The translations under genes and the position numbers were made by a program. From Polaromonas sp. (GTDB lineage Bacteria > Pseudomonadota > Gammaproteobacteria > Burkholderiales > Burkholderiaceae_C), in assembly GCF_030689685.1 (NCBI RefSeq), contig NZ_JAUYEY010000008.1:1-60090 (forward strand): DNA of 60,090 nucleotides, read 5' to 3'. Of this stretch, positions 51,997 to 60,090 are shown in pieces. How positions within the stretch are numbered: the first letter of the stretch is position 1; each line of letters begins with the position of its first letter. Below the pieces are notes generated by a model. It was not told where the DNA came from. It made no database searches and saw only the letters and a program-made list of their open reading frames with translations.

Positions 51997-52399
51997 ACCC
52001 ATCGTTATCGACACCGGGGTGTTGGTCAGCGCCGCGATCCGGCCGCAGTCAGTACCTGCGTTGGCGCTTGAGCGGGCACTGCTGCACTACGACGTGTGTG
52101 CGTCACCGGCTACGTTTGAAGAACTGAAAACCGTACTGCTGCGGCCAAAGTTTGATCGCTATGTTTCCGCAGCCACCCGTCAGGCTTTCGTGGAAGGGCT
52201 GAGCCAACATTTGCGCATGGCGCAGGTGACGCAGCAAGTCACAGACTGCACTGACCCCAAAGACAATAAATTTCTCGCGCTGGCCGTGGCCGTGAGCGCC
52301 GAAATGATCGTGGCCAGCGACCCCCACCTGACACAAATGCACCCCTGGCAAGGCATTCCGATCTTACCGCCCGCAGCATTTTTGGTGGCTGCGCGCTGA
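51983..52399 (+). CDS. PIN-domain toxin
   Basis: This 138-residue predicted RNase has PIN-domain acidic residues in PIVIDTGVLVSAAIRP (first Asp), SPATFEELKTVLLRPKFDRY (Glu), and DPKDNKFLALAVAVSAEMIV followed by ASDPHL (the two Asp). These four acidic sites bind Mg2+/Mn2+ for RNA cleavage. It belongs to the putative toxin PIN family (COG1569-like). The antitoxin gene overlaps its start. It sits between lapD and the adhesin gene. Confidence 0.9.
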   Translation: MNFDRPIVIDTGVLVSAAIRPQSVPALALERALLHYDVCASPATFEELKTVLLRPKFDRYVSAATRQAFVEGLSQHLRMAQVTQQVTDCTDPKDNKFLALAVAVSAEMIVASDPHLTQMHPWQGIPILPPAAFLVAAR

Positions 52400-52443
52400 C
52401 CTGTAGACCCGGCCACGGGTAGGGGACGGAATGCGCCTGTTTT

Positions 52444-52492
52444 GCTATTAAAATAGTAGCTGCTCAGGCATATACAACAAGGGCTAGCGGCC
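52444..52492. repeat. Dispersed GCTAT...ATAGC repeat, copy 6
   Basis: GCTATTAAAATAGTAGCTGC and the end GGGCTAGCGGCC match the other copies. It lies in the non-coding gap after the PIN toxin gene; the rest of 52400-52591 shows no gene. Confidence 0.65.
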
Positions 52493-52591
52493 AAAAACAC
52501 TCAAAAAAACCGTCGTATGCGCATGCTGCGCAGTACGCCGGTATCCGCAGCGGCGACCGCCTGCCTGTACCCGCGAACCGCCCGCTTCCCA

Positions 52592-55500
52592 TCAATCTGT
52601 ATTGAGCTTGCCTTTGGTCAGCAAGTCTTGAATCACCTGCTGGTCAGTCGTGTAGACCCCGATCATGTCGACCCCGCTCAGAACAATCTTCTGATCTGCT
52701 GCCCCTGTGACCACACTGGACGGTGCGCCCACGGCATGCGGATCAGTAGAAAAGCCGCCGGTTGTGCTGATGTGAATAATCGTATCAGCACCGGATTTTT
52801 CGAAGTGCAGGAAGTTCGCCAGATTGTCCTGCCCCAGCAGGGTGCCAGAGGCCTCGCCGACCAGCAGGTCGCGCAAGTCCAGCACATCGCCACCTGCAGA
52901 CCGGGCTGCCAGGCCAAAGTCGGTGATGGTGTCGGTCACGGGGGCACCTGCGGTACCTCCATCGTTCAGCTCCCAGGCGAAGATGTCTGAGCCCAGGCCG
53001 CCCGTCAAAATGTCAGCTCCTTTGCCACCAATAATCAGGTCGCGGCCGTCGCCTCCGTCCAGCGTATCGGCGCCGGCACCGCCGTGCAGCCGGTCATCAC
53101 CTGCCCCGCCGCTCAGTATGTCGTTACCATCATTGCCGAACGCAAAATCCGAATTTGCTGTGAGCGTAGGGGTGTTGTTGCCGCCGGTTCCTTCATAGGC
53201 ATTAGAGATGCTGACAAGACTCAGGAGCTGGTCGACCTGATGAATACCTTTAGTGGCGGTGACGTCAATCAACGCGGATTGCGCCGTCGTGACCCCCGTC
53301 ACGGTCAATGGGCCGGTGAAGCTCCATGTCGAAATGTCGACCGATTGCGTCACACCGGTCGTGATGGTGGCGCTGCGGCCGGCGTTGTCACTGATGACCC
53401 AACCCGTCTGTAGCCCGGACACCGTCAGCGTATCAAAAGCGCGCGCCGTGACATCAAACTGGAAGGTAGTGCCGTCATTGGCAATGCCCACATCATGGTG
53501 ATTGATTTCGGTATTCCAGATGGAGCGTACCTGCTCGTTGGTCAATACGTTGCTGTATATCCGCAGATCATCAATGCCCGCGTTGAGGTATTTGTCGTTG
53601 TCTATCCGGCGGTCAAAATTGCCAAAAACGCCGTTGGTGAAGCCGATGCCAAACACGTTGGTGATGGTTCCTGCCAGGCCAGCAGCCGTGACAGTGCTCT
53701 CCAGCACACCGTCTACCCACATCTGGGTCTGACCAGTGGTCGCATTGCGGGTCATCGCGACAAAGTGCCATGTGTTGTCGGAAATAATGGTTGTACTCTT
53801 GGCGCCCGCTGTGTCGCCGACGTTCAAACCCATGCGGCCGTTGTTGTCAAGCCAGCCCCACTGGGCATCGTTGACCGCGCCGTTTTGCTCTGAGCCAATC
53901 ACGCTGGGGCGATTCCAGCCGATATCGGTACCGCCAAACTGGGCGGCATCGGTAGCCAGATTCTGGGCAGTCTTGATCCAGAAGCTGATGGTGGCAGAGC
54001 CGGTGATGGGATCGAGCTCGACCGGGTCCACCGAGAGCGACGCACCTTTGCCGTCAAATTGGATGGCGGTTCCAGAGGTGCCCGCATGGCCAGCAATCCA
54101 GGTTGGCGTCGCGTTGCCATTGGTGGTGTTCGCATCTGAGAGGGTGCCAATGATGTCCCGGTATTCGTTGAGCGCAGGGACGCCAAAACCTTCATCAAAC
54201 GTCCACTGACCGACAGGGCGCACCTGAAGAATGGGAGCACTGTCCAGGTCGAGAATGGTGGCCGTTCCTACGGCGACCGAATTGATAACCGGACCGGAAG
54301 AGACCGTAGCCGTCAGCGTGAAGCTCTCGGTCCCTTCGATACTTCCATCGACGGTGGTGGTGGTGCGCACCAGAACACTGGTCTTGCCCGACGACACAAC
54401 CATGCTACCGGTGTAGTTGGTCCAGGTTGTTCCGCCATTGACCGAGTACTGCAAGGTCGCACCATAGTCGGCACCGGTAGCCGTGCCGGCGGTGGTTTGC
54501 AGGGTAACCGTCACATCGCTGGCAGTTTGTGCGCCCAGCCGGATATCAAACATCGCATAGTCACCTTCCACGATGGTGGTGTCACTCACCACCGCCATCA
54601 ACGGCGGATTGCCGGATGACATACCCTGCTGGAAGATATGGAAGGTCAGCGTTTGCGAACTGCTTGCGGTCGCGCCATTCAGGGCCTCGGTGGATGTGGC
54701 AGTCACTCCCAGATCGATACGCCCTGAGTAATCTTCAGGGAACATCAAAAAGGCCGTTGGAAGAGCACTGTACGGAATGGTTACCTGGCCGTTAACCGGG
54801 CTGTAAGTGGTGGCACCGGAGACGATGCGCGATCCGCCCGGCATATTGGTGATCAGCAGAGAAAGTGTTTCCGAGCCATCGTTGTCCACCAAAGCCGCCG
54901 TGATTTCCCCCGCAAGAGCGATACGTGTCACGTTGCCAATGTTGTTGACATAGGTGTTGTTGATAGAGTTGTAGTTGTCCTGCAGGGCCCCTTGAGCCTC
55001 TACCAGGCGAATGTCGTCGAAGTAGCCCCCCACTCCGTTGCCCGTCTCTGGCGAAGTGGTCTGAATCGTGATGGTGTGGATACCCGTCGTCGCAAAGTTG
55101 AATCCTGTGCGCACCGCTTGCCAGACCAGCGCAGAATTTGCAGTCCCCGCTGTGTAAGTGCCAACCACCACACCATCGACCAGCACCTGGAAGCCGGTAT
55201 TGGCGGTTGGCGCAGCATCGGGTGCGTAATTCAGACTCAACTGATAGATATTGGTGATGTCTGTTACGTTGATGGTCCGGGTGATGGCGGGTGTCTGATA
55301 GTTGGGGCTGGGCACGGTGCCGTTGGCCGCATTGTCCAGATGCAGGAACACGCTCTGTGCATCAGCACCCGTGGTGCTGCCAAGCATGCCGGCAGCTGTG
55401 TACATCGTGGCGTTGTTCGAGTTGAGAATCTGATCGCCGTCGGCATTGAAGTAAAACTGGCTGATCTGGGTACCGCCCGAGGTGCCCACCGTATCCGCAA

Positions 55501-58500
55501 CTGCAGGTGTCGCAAGTGACCATCCTTCGATTGCTGCCGTGCCTTTGGCGTGCGTCGCATTGTTGGTGTCATTCGCCGTTGCAGTCAGGGGGCCTACCGA
55601 TTCCCAGGTGGTATTGAAAACCTGGGAGAACGAGTTGCCCACCGACAAAGTCGGCGCATCCGCCACCGCCGTGGTGTTGATCGTGGCGACTGCACCCGTG
55701 CTGTTGGCACTCGAATTGTCGGTTGCGAAGAAGTTGAAGGTGGTGCTGCCTGCCCAATTTGTGGTTGGCTTGAAGTACAAAGTCAAGCTGTCAGCCGAGG
55801 CGGCGTAAGCCGTGCTGGCGGTCACGGCCACCGTCATGCCTGCATCGGTATACAGCGTACCGTTGGCAGGCAGGCTGCTCAGGGTGAAGGTGCTGATCGT
55901 CCCGTTCGGATCGATTGCGGTCAACGTGACCGGAATACCACCGGCCGCATCTTCATTGCCGGTGGCGCTGGCTGCCGAAGCCACCGGTGCACCAGAAGTC
56001 GCCATCGTGACCGTCGTACTGGCCGTATTGCTGACCAAGGCACCATCTGTCACGGTGACAGTGAAAGCGCGCGCGGTCAGATCAGCTGCCGCGTTGAGGT
56101 TGTTGAACCGGATGGCGCTGAGCGCGGTCTGGTAGTCGGCCGCAGAGGCAGAGCCCGACAAGGTCACAATATTGCTGTTGGCTCCGGAGATCACCGCCGA
56201 GATACCGCCGGGCAAGCTGCCCACCGACAACACGTCGTTGGCCTGCCAGTTGGTCAGAGTGACGGTGGCGCCTGTCATGTTGGCGCTGTCCGCGTCAGAG
56301 ATAACGCGGTCAATGTCGGCAATCGCAATCGCGGTGGACGATGGCCCACTGCGCACAAAGTAGGTCGAAAAGCCGGTGCCAGAGGCGCTGCCGTCCAGGT
56401 CCAGAGTGGGCGCATCATTCACGGCGGTCACATTGACGGTGGTCGTCGCCACGTTGCTGTTTAGCAGACCGTCGTTCACCACCACCGTGATGCTGCGCGG
56501 CGTGGTGCTGGGGTTGTCAGAGCTGTTGGCGTAGGTGATGGCACGAAGCGCCACTTTGTAATCGGCCACTGTGGCTGTACCCGTGAGCGTCAGGATATTG
56601 CTGTTCGGGCCAGACAGGGTGTAGCTGATACCTGCGGGAATGGAGCCAATTGCCAACACATCGCCGGCCTGCCAGTTGGTCAGGGTGACGGTGGCGCTGG
56701 CCAGGTTGGTCGCGTCGTCGGTCAACACCTGGTCTGAATCGGTGATCTGCACGCCGACGCCGTTTTCAGTGTAGGCAGCTACATAACCGGTGCCACCTGC
56801 GCTGCCATCAAGGTCAAGCACCGGCGCGTCATTGACTGCGGTGATGTTGAGCGTGACGGTGTCCACATCGGTCAAGGTGCCGCCGCTGCCAGTGTTGCCC
56901 ATGTCACTGGTGGTAACTGTCAGGGTGACTGTGCCATTTGCATTGGGCGCAGTGGTGTAGTTGACACCACTGGCAGCAATAAAGCTGTTGATGTTCGCTT
57001 GTGTACCAGACAGCACCAGGCTGCCAGTACCCGAGCCTGACACCGTCACACCACCGCCGGTGGTTGCGGCCAACGTGCCTGCGGGCACACCCAGCGTCAC
57101 GCTGACGGTACTGCCGCTGGCATCGACATCGCTGATGCTGATGCCGGTGATGGCCGACGCCACATCTTCGGTCACAGCAATCGAGCCAGGCACGGTGTTG
57201 ACCGGTGCGTCGTTGACGGCACTGACCGTCACATTGGCGGTAGCGGTTTCAGTCACGCCACCTGATGTCACGGTGTAGGTAAACGATGTGGCACCGTTGA
57301 AGTTGCTGGCGGGCGTGAAGACCAGTTGGCCGCTGACATTCAATGCCACTGTGCCGTTGGCCACGGTCACTGCCGCACCGCCAGCCGTGATGGCAAGGCC
57401 ACCTACTGATGTGATCAGTTTTCCGGTGTTTGCAAAGGTGTCATTCGCCAGCACTGAGAAGGTGCCAGCGGTATCTTCAGCTGTAGCCACCGTGTCGTCG
57501 GTGATATCGGCAACAGCGGCCACTGAAATATTCACGCTATCCACATCCGTCAGCACGCCACCACCCGTATTGCCACCGTCATTGGTGGTCATGGTCAGCG
57601 TCGCAGCACCGTTGTAATCGGCCGTCGGCACGTAGTTAACCGTCGCGGCCAAAGTCGCATTGATTTGCGCCACTGTGCCCGTCAGAGTGACAGTACCGGT
57701 ACCACTGCCAGCAATAGTGGCAGTACCACCACTGACGGTGAGTGTGCCATTGGTCACCACCAGCGTCACAGTCACGCTGCTGGCATTGGCATCTATGTCG
57801 GCAACCGACAAACCGGTGATCGCTTTGGTTGTGTCTTCGTTGGTCGTCTGCAGCGCGCCCGGCACTGTGTTGGTGGGCGCGTCGTTGACCGCCACCAATG
57901 TCACCGTTGAAGCAATCGACAGCGTGGTGGTGTCTACGCCGCCGTTGGCAGTACCACCACTGTCCGTGACCTGTGTCAGTGTGAAGACGCGGTTGCCAGC
58001 GCTGGGGTTGTCCACGCTGGTGTTCTGGTAAGTGATGCCATCGACCACAGCTTGCGCCGCAGCGCCAGACAAGATGCCGCCTGTCAGCACCACTGTGGCT
58101 GTACCGCCAGTGACCGTGGCCGTATAGCCCAAGCCATTGGTGACCGTGGTACCAGAGCTTGTGACGCCCAGGGTAATCGTGCTTCCGTCAACCACAATCG
58201 TTTCGTTGGCGCCATTGAGCAAGCCGGTGACGGTGAAGGTCATGCCAGTGATAGTTTGACCACCCTCTACCGCACTGACCGCAGCGCCGCTAAACACCGA
58301 TACCGCAGCCGCCTGGGTAGAACCCGCAGCTTCGGTGAAGGTGGGCGCCACGGCAGTGGCCGTCAAGGTAGGCGCGCTGTTGACAAAGGTAACACTGACG
58401 GCCACCGTATCCGTGGCTGCCGAGAACGGCGTTGTGCCGCCGTTGGTACTGACATCCACCTTGGTGGCCGCCGCACCAGAAGTCTGGTCCCAGGCGCGCA

Positions 58501-59962
58501 GAGTCAAGCCAGAAGAAACGGTACCGCTGAAACTGGTGGCAGGCTGGAAATAAACCCGCGTATTGGCATCAGAAGCCAGCAACAAGGCGCTGCTGTTGCT
58601 GACCGCGCCGACGGCCAGCCAGGTGGTGCCATTGTTGGTCGAGAAGAACCAGGTGCCGTTGCTGGCATCGGTGGCAGTAATGGCTACACCTCTGACTGCG
58701 CTGCCGTCTGCCGCATCGGTAATGCCGCCGACCAGTGTAGAGACCAGATTGCCAACCGCGCCTGTTGGTGCTGCGGCGTTTTGGCTCATCGTGGTCAAGC
58801 TCAAGGCCGTGTCAGCCAGAACCGGGGCATCATTGACGGCTGTAACGTTGATCGTGGCAACAACGTTGGCACTCAATGCACCTGCGTCACCCGCCTTGAA
58901 GTTGAACGTGCGGCTGCCATTGGTGTCGGCGGTTGGCACAAAATACAGCGTGACGCTACCGCCCACTGCTGTGATGTTGGCATTCAGAACGACCTGCGTC
59001 GTCAACCCGGCGTCGGTGTACAGCAGGCCTCCGGTCGGAAGACTGGCTACCTGGAAGCGTGTAATCCCGGTGTTGTCAACGCCGTTCAGAACGATAGGGA
59101 TGGAAGCAGCGTCTTCGTTGCCCGTCGCGCTTGAAACAATCGCAAGCGGGTTGGCACTGTTTGTAAACGCCACCGTGGTACTGGCGGAAGCACTGTTCAG
59201 CGCGCCGTCGGTCACCGTGAAAGTGATGGTGCGGGTTGTATTGCCTGTGGCGCCCGTGTTGTCAAAGGTAATCGACCGCAATGCAGCCTGGTACTGTGCA
59301 AGTGTTGCCGTTCCGGACAACACCAGCGTGCCTGTGCCAGCCGTGTAGACACCCGTGATGGCGCCCATGGTGGTGAAGGCAAGGCTGTCGGTGCCACTGC
59401 TATTGAAGCCCGTACCAATGTCTATAGTGGCGCCAGTGATATTGGTGCTGTCCAGATCGGTGATAAGCACGTCGGAATCAACGATCTTGACTGCAACCCC
59501 GCCCGCACCCCCACCTGCTCTGGAGTAAGTGGTTGCGTATCCGATGCCCGCTGCACTGGCATCCAGGTCAAGTACCGGTGCGTCATTGTTAACCGCCACC
59601 GTAACGGTGGAAGCCACTGACAACGCGGTTGTATTGACGCCGCCGTTGGCTGTACCGCCGCTGTCTTGCACTTCCGTCAAGGTAAACGTCCGTACGCCCG
59701 CCGTCGGGTTGTCCCGGTTGGTATTTTGGTAAGTGATGCCATTGACCAGAGTCTGTGCCAGCGCAGGCGTCAGCGAGGTGCCGGTCAAGGTGATGGTGGC
59801 CGTACCAGCACTTACGGCGGAGGTGTAGGTCAGGCCATTGGTCGCCGTCCAGCCTGCAATGTTTGACCCCAAAGCGATGGTGCGCCCATCCACCACAATG
59901 GTCTCGCTGACTCCGTTCAGAAGGCCACCGACCGTGAAGGTCAAGCTGGTAATCTTACTGTG
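52592..59962 (-). CDS. Giant RTX adhesin, C-terminal 2450+ residues (5' end interrupted)
   Basis: This very large surface protein is secreted by type I export. The visible part is open from 59962 to the stop at 52592. The first ~1450 residues are tandem cadherin/VCBS-like repeats with linkers VNDAP and repeated cores (DLDGSASGTGF, TFTVTGLLNGANETIVVDG in shorter variants). Then come a unique domain (around 55600-54950), a Calx-beta-like domain (VEGDYAMFDIRLG), a LamG/concanavalin domain (VGQWTFDEGFG), RTX nonapeptides at ~53145-52970 (GNDILSGGAGDDRLHGGAGA) and the secretion tail. The reading frame has a TGA at 59965-59963 where flanking sequence starts, so the N-terminus with the LapG cleavage site is missing here. 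No true start codon is seen. Confidence 0.85.
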   Translation of the reverse strand, partial: HSKITSLTFTVGGLLNGVSETIVVDGRTIALGSNIAGWTATNGLTYTSAVSAGTATITLTGTSLTPALAQTLVNGITYQNTNRDNPTAGVRTFTLTEVQDSGGTANGGVNTTALSVASTVTVAVNNDAPVLDLDASAAGIGYATTYSRAGGGAGGVAVKIVDSDVLITDLDSTNITGATIDIGTGFNSSGTDSLAFTTMGAITGVYTAGTGTLVLSGTATLAQYQAALRSITFDNTGATGNTTRTITFTVTDGALNSASASTTVAFTNSANPLAIVSSATGNEDAASIPIVLNGVDNTGITRFQVASLPTGGLLYTDAGLTTQVVLNANITAVGGSVTLYFVPTADTNGSRTFNFKAGDAGALSANVVATINVTAVNDAPVLADTALSLTTMSQNAAAPTGAVGNLVSTLVGGITDAADGSAVRGVAITATDASNGTWFFSTNNGTTWLAVGAVSNSSALLLASDANTRVYFQPATSFSGTVSSGLTLRAWDQTSGAAATKVDVSTNGGTTPFSAATDTVAVSVTFVNSAPTLTATAVAPTFTEAAGSTQAAAVSVFSGAAVSAVEGGQTITGMTFTVTGLLNGANETIVVDGSTITLGVTSSGTTVTNGLGYTATVTGGTATVVLTGGILSGAAAQAVVDGITYQNTSVDNPSAGNRVFTLTQVTDSGGTANGGVDTTTLSIASTVTLVAVNDAPTNTVPGALQTTNEDTTKAITGLSVADIDANASSVTVTLVVTNGTLTVSGGTATIAGSGTGTVTLTGTVAQINATLAATVNYVPTADYNGAATLTMTTNDGGNTGGGVLTDVDSVNISVAAVADITDDTVATAEDTAGTFSVLANDTFANTGKLITSVGGLAITAGGAAVTVANGTVALNVSGQLVFTPASNFNGATSFTYTVTSGGVTETATANVTVSAVNDAPVNTVPGSIAVTEDVASAITGISISDVDASGSTVSVTLGVPAGTLAATTGGGVTVSGSGTGSLVLSGTQANINSFIAASGVNYTTAPNANGTVTLTVTTSDMGNTGSGGTLTDVDTVTLNITAVNDAPVLDLDGSAGGTGYVAAYTENGVGVQITDSDQVLTDDATNLASATVTLTNWQAGDVLAIGSIPAGISYTLSGPNSNILTLTGTATVADYKVALRAITYANSSDNPSTTPRSITVVVNDGLLNSNVATTTVNVTAVNDAPTLDLDGSASGTGFSTYFVRSGPSSTAIAIADIDRVISDADSANMTGATVTLTNWQANDVLSVGSLPGGISAVISGANSNIVTLSGSASAADYQTALSAIRFNNLNAAADLTARAFTVTVTDGALVSNTASTTVTMATSGAPVASAASATGNEDAAGGIPVTLTAIDPNGTISTFTLSSLPANGTLYTDAGMTVAVTASTAYAASADSLTLYFKPTTNWAGSTTFNFFATDNSSANSTGAVATINTTAVADAPTLSVGNSFSQVFNTTWESVGPLTATANDTNNATHAKGTAAIEGWSLATPAVADTVGTSGGTQISQFYFNADGDQILNSNNATMYTAAGMLGSTTGADAQSVFLHLDNAANGTVPSPNYQTPAITRTINVTDITNIYQLSLNYAPDAAPTANTGFQVLVDGVVVGTYTAGTANSALVWQAVRTGFNFATTGIHTITIQTTSPETGNGVGGYFDDIRLVEAQGALQDNYNSINNTYVNNIGNVTRIALAGEITAALVDNDGSETLSLLITNMPGGSRIVSGATTYSPVNGQVTIPYSALPTAFLMFPEDYSGRIDLGVTATSTEALNGATASSSQTLTFHIFQQGMSSGNPPLMAVVSDTTIVEGDYAMFDIRLGAQTASDVTVTLQTTAGTATGADYGATLQYSVNGGTTWTNYTGSMVVSSGKTSVLVRTTTTVDGSIEGTESFTLTATVSSGPVINSVAVGTATILDLDSAPILQVRPVGQWTFDEGFGVPALNEYRDIIGTLSDANTTNGNATPTWIAGHAGTSGTAIQFDGKGASLSVDPVELDPITGSATISFWIKTAQNLATDAAQFGGTDIGWNRPSVIGSEQNGAVNDAQWGWLDNNGRMGLNVGDTAGAKSTTIISDNTWHFVAMTRNATTGQTQMWVDGVLESTVTAAGLAGTITNVFGIGFTNGVFGNFDRRIDNDKYLNAGIDDLRIYSNVLTNEQVRSIWNTEINHHDVGIANDGTTFQFDVTARAFDTLTVSGLQTGWVISDNAGRSATITTGVTQSVDISTWSFTGPLTVTGVTTAQSALIDVTATKGIHQVDQLLSLVSISNAYEGTGGNNTPTLTANSDFAFGNDGNDILSGGAGDDRLHGGAGADTLDGGDGRDLIIGGKGADILTGGLGSDIFAWELNDGGTAGAPVTDTITDFGLAARSAGGDVLDLRDLLVGEASGTLLGQDNLANFLHFEKSGADTIIHISTTGGFSTDPHAVGAPSSVVTGAADQKIVLSGVDMIGVYTTDQQVIQDLLTKGKLNTD

Positions 59963-60090
59963 TCATAAGTTTAGTCTCGGACTTATCCAATGGCAATGCG
60001 GGCAATGACCCAGGGCGCTTGCGAGTGCGACGCTCAGCAGCAGGCGCAGCGTTGTGATCGAGCTTGGCACGTGACGCTGCGCGCGCTGGA
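59955..60090 (-). mobile_element. Probable insertion sequence end with a partial ORF abutting the adhesin
   Basis: On the minus strand an open frame enters from the right edge and ends at TAA 59957-59955, with residues such as RTRKRPGSLPALPLDKSETK near the end. It is out of phase with the adhesin, whose repeats stop abruptly here. The bordering DNA (TGTCATAAGTTTAGTCTCGG, 59961-59980) has an ATAAGT...ACTTAT dyad like an element terminus. The family is not recognised and the other end lies outside. Confidence 0.5.

Noticed and set aside
58052..59134. Plus-strand frames opposite the adhesin, e.g. 360 codons
   Set aside because: Antisense of repetitive adhesin sequence with Gly/Arg-rich composition and no motifs.
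53000..59900. Tandem repetitive DNA as a possible CRISPR or satellite
   Set aside because: The repetition is long, diverged and in frame, reflecting protein domain repeats of the adhesin, not short identical repeats with spacers.
1..60090. tRNA or rRNA genes
   Set aside because: No cloverleaf-like sequence or rRNA stretch was recognised on reading; a covariance-model search was not possible here.

Overview
The window reads as chromosome of a facultatively anaerobic, denitrification-capable betaproteobacterium of the Burkholderiales, most likely a Comamonadaceae relative of Polaromonas/Rhodoferax. The reasons are high GC with strong third-position GC, three orphan Bug/TctC-type binding proteins, aromatic-CoA catabolism, and small dispersed repeats of types I associate with that family. 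The identification rests on protein resemblance and gene content only; no database was searched.

Layout. (1) 1-3.6 kb: the tail of a probable IS630-type transposase, a Methyltransf_32-like methyltransferase, a DUF2855 protein and an SrkA/YihE kinase. (2) 3.6-10.6 kb, minus strand: a tightly packed run ubiU-ubiV-hlyIII-ubiT-DGC-ubiX-ubiD followed by an acyl-CoA dehydrogenase. This is an O2-independent ubiquinone module joined to the prenylated-FMN decarboxylase pair. (3) 10.6-14.8 kb, plus strand: two DUF2249 proteins, NsrR, a DUF59 protein and two membrane proteins including NnrS, i.e. a nitric-oxide response group. The divergent region between (2) and (3) carries two FNR-type boxes and one NsrR-type dyad. 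(4) 14.8-24.3 kb: fumarylacetoacetate-hydrolase family protein, Bug receptor, ModA-like protein, a HipBA module, HtpG, an alpha/beta hydrolase and a 23S/16S-type pseudouridine synthase. (5) 24.3-33.7 kb: a Crp/Fnr regulator divergent from an acyl-CoA synthetase, a complete Liv-type ABC importer and a PaaK-like ligase. (6) 34-37.5 kb: two Bug proteins, DUF1840 and a 2OG-Fe dioxygenase. (7) 37.8-45.3 kb: a translationally coupled aerobic CoA-dependent aromatic pathway of the 2-aminobenzoyl-CoA (or salicylyl-CoA) type. It comprises a fused flavin monooxygenase/OYE reductase, MarR, enoyl-CoA hydratase, acyl-CoA dehydrogenase, aryl-CoA ligase, thioesterase and RidA. (8) 45.5-60 kb: a PAS-receiver protein and a Lap-type adhesion system (TolC-like outer membrane protein, LapG protease, LapD receptor, very large RTX adhesin) with a Phd/PIN toxin-antitoxin pair inside it. 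The adhesin is cut off at its 5' side by foreign-looking sequence.

How it fits together: modules 2 and 3 suggest switching to anaerobic/nitrogen-oxide respiration. Modules 5 and 7 suggest uptake and CoA-activation of aromatic acids. Module 8 controls surface attachment through c-di-GMP.

The least expected observation is that dispersed repeats have become parts of genes. One encodes the hydrophobic core of a signal peptide, one lies in the interdomain linker of the fused monooxygenase, two encode protein C-termini, and another family supplies the stop codon of three genes. I see no tRNA, rRNA or CRISPR array.
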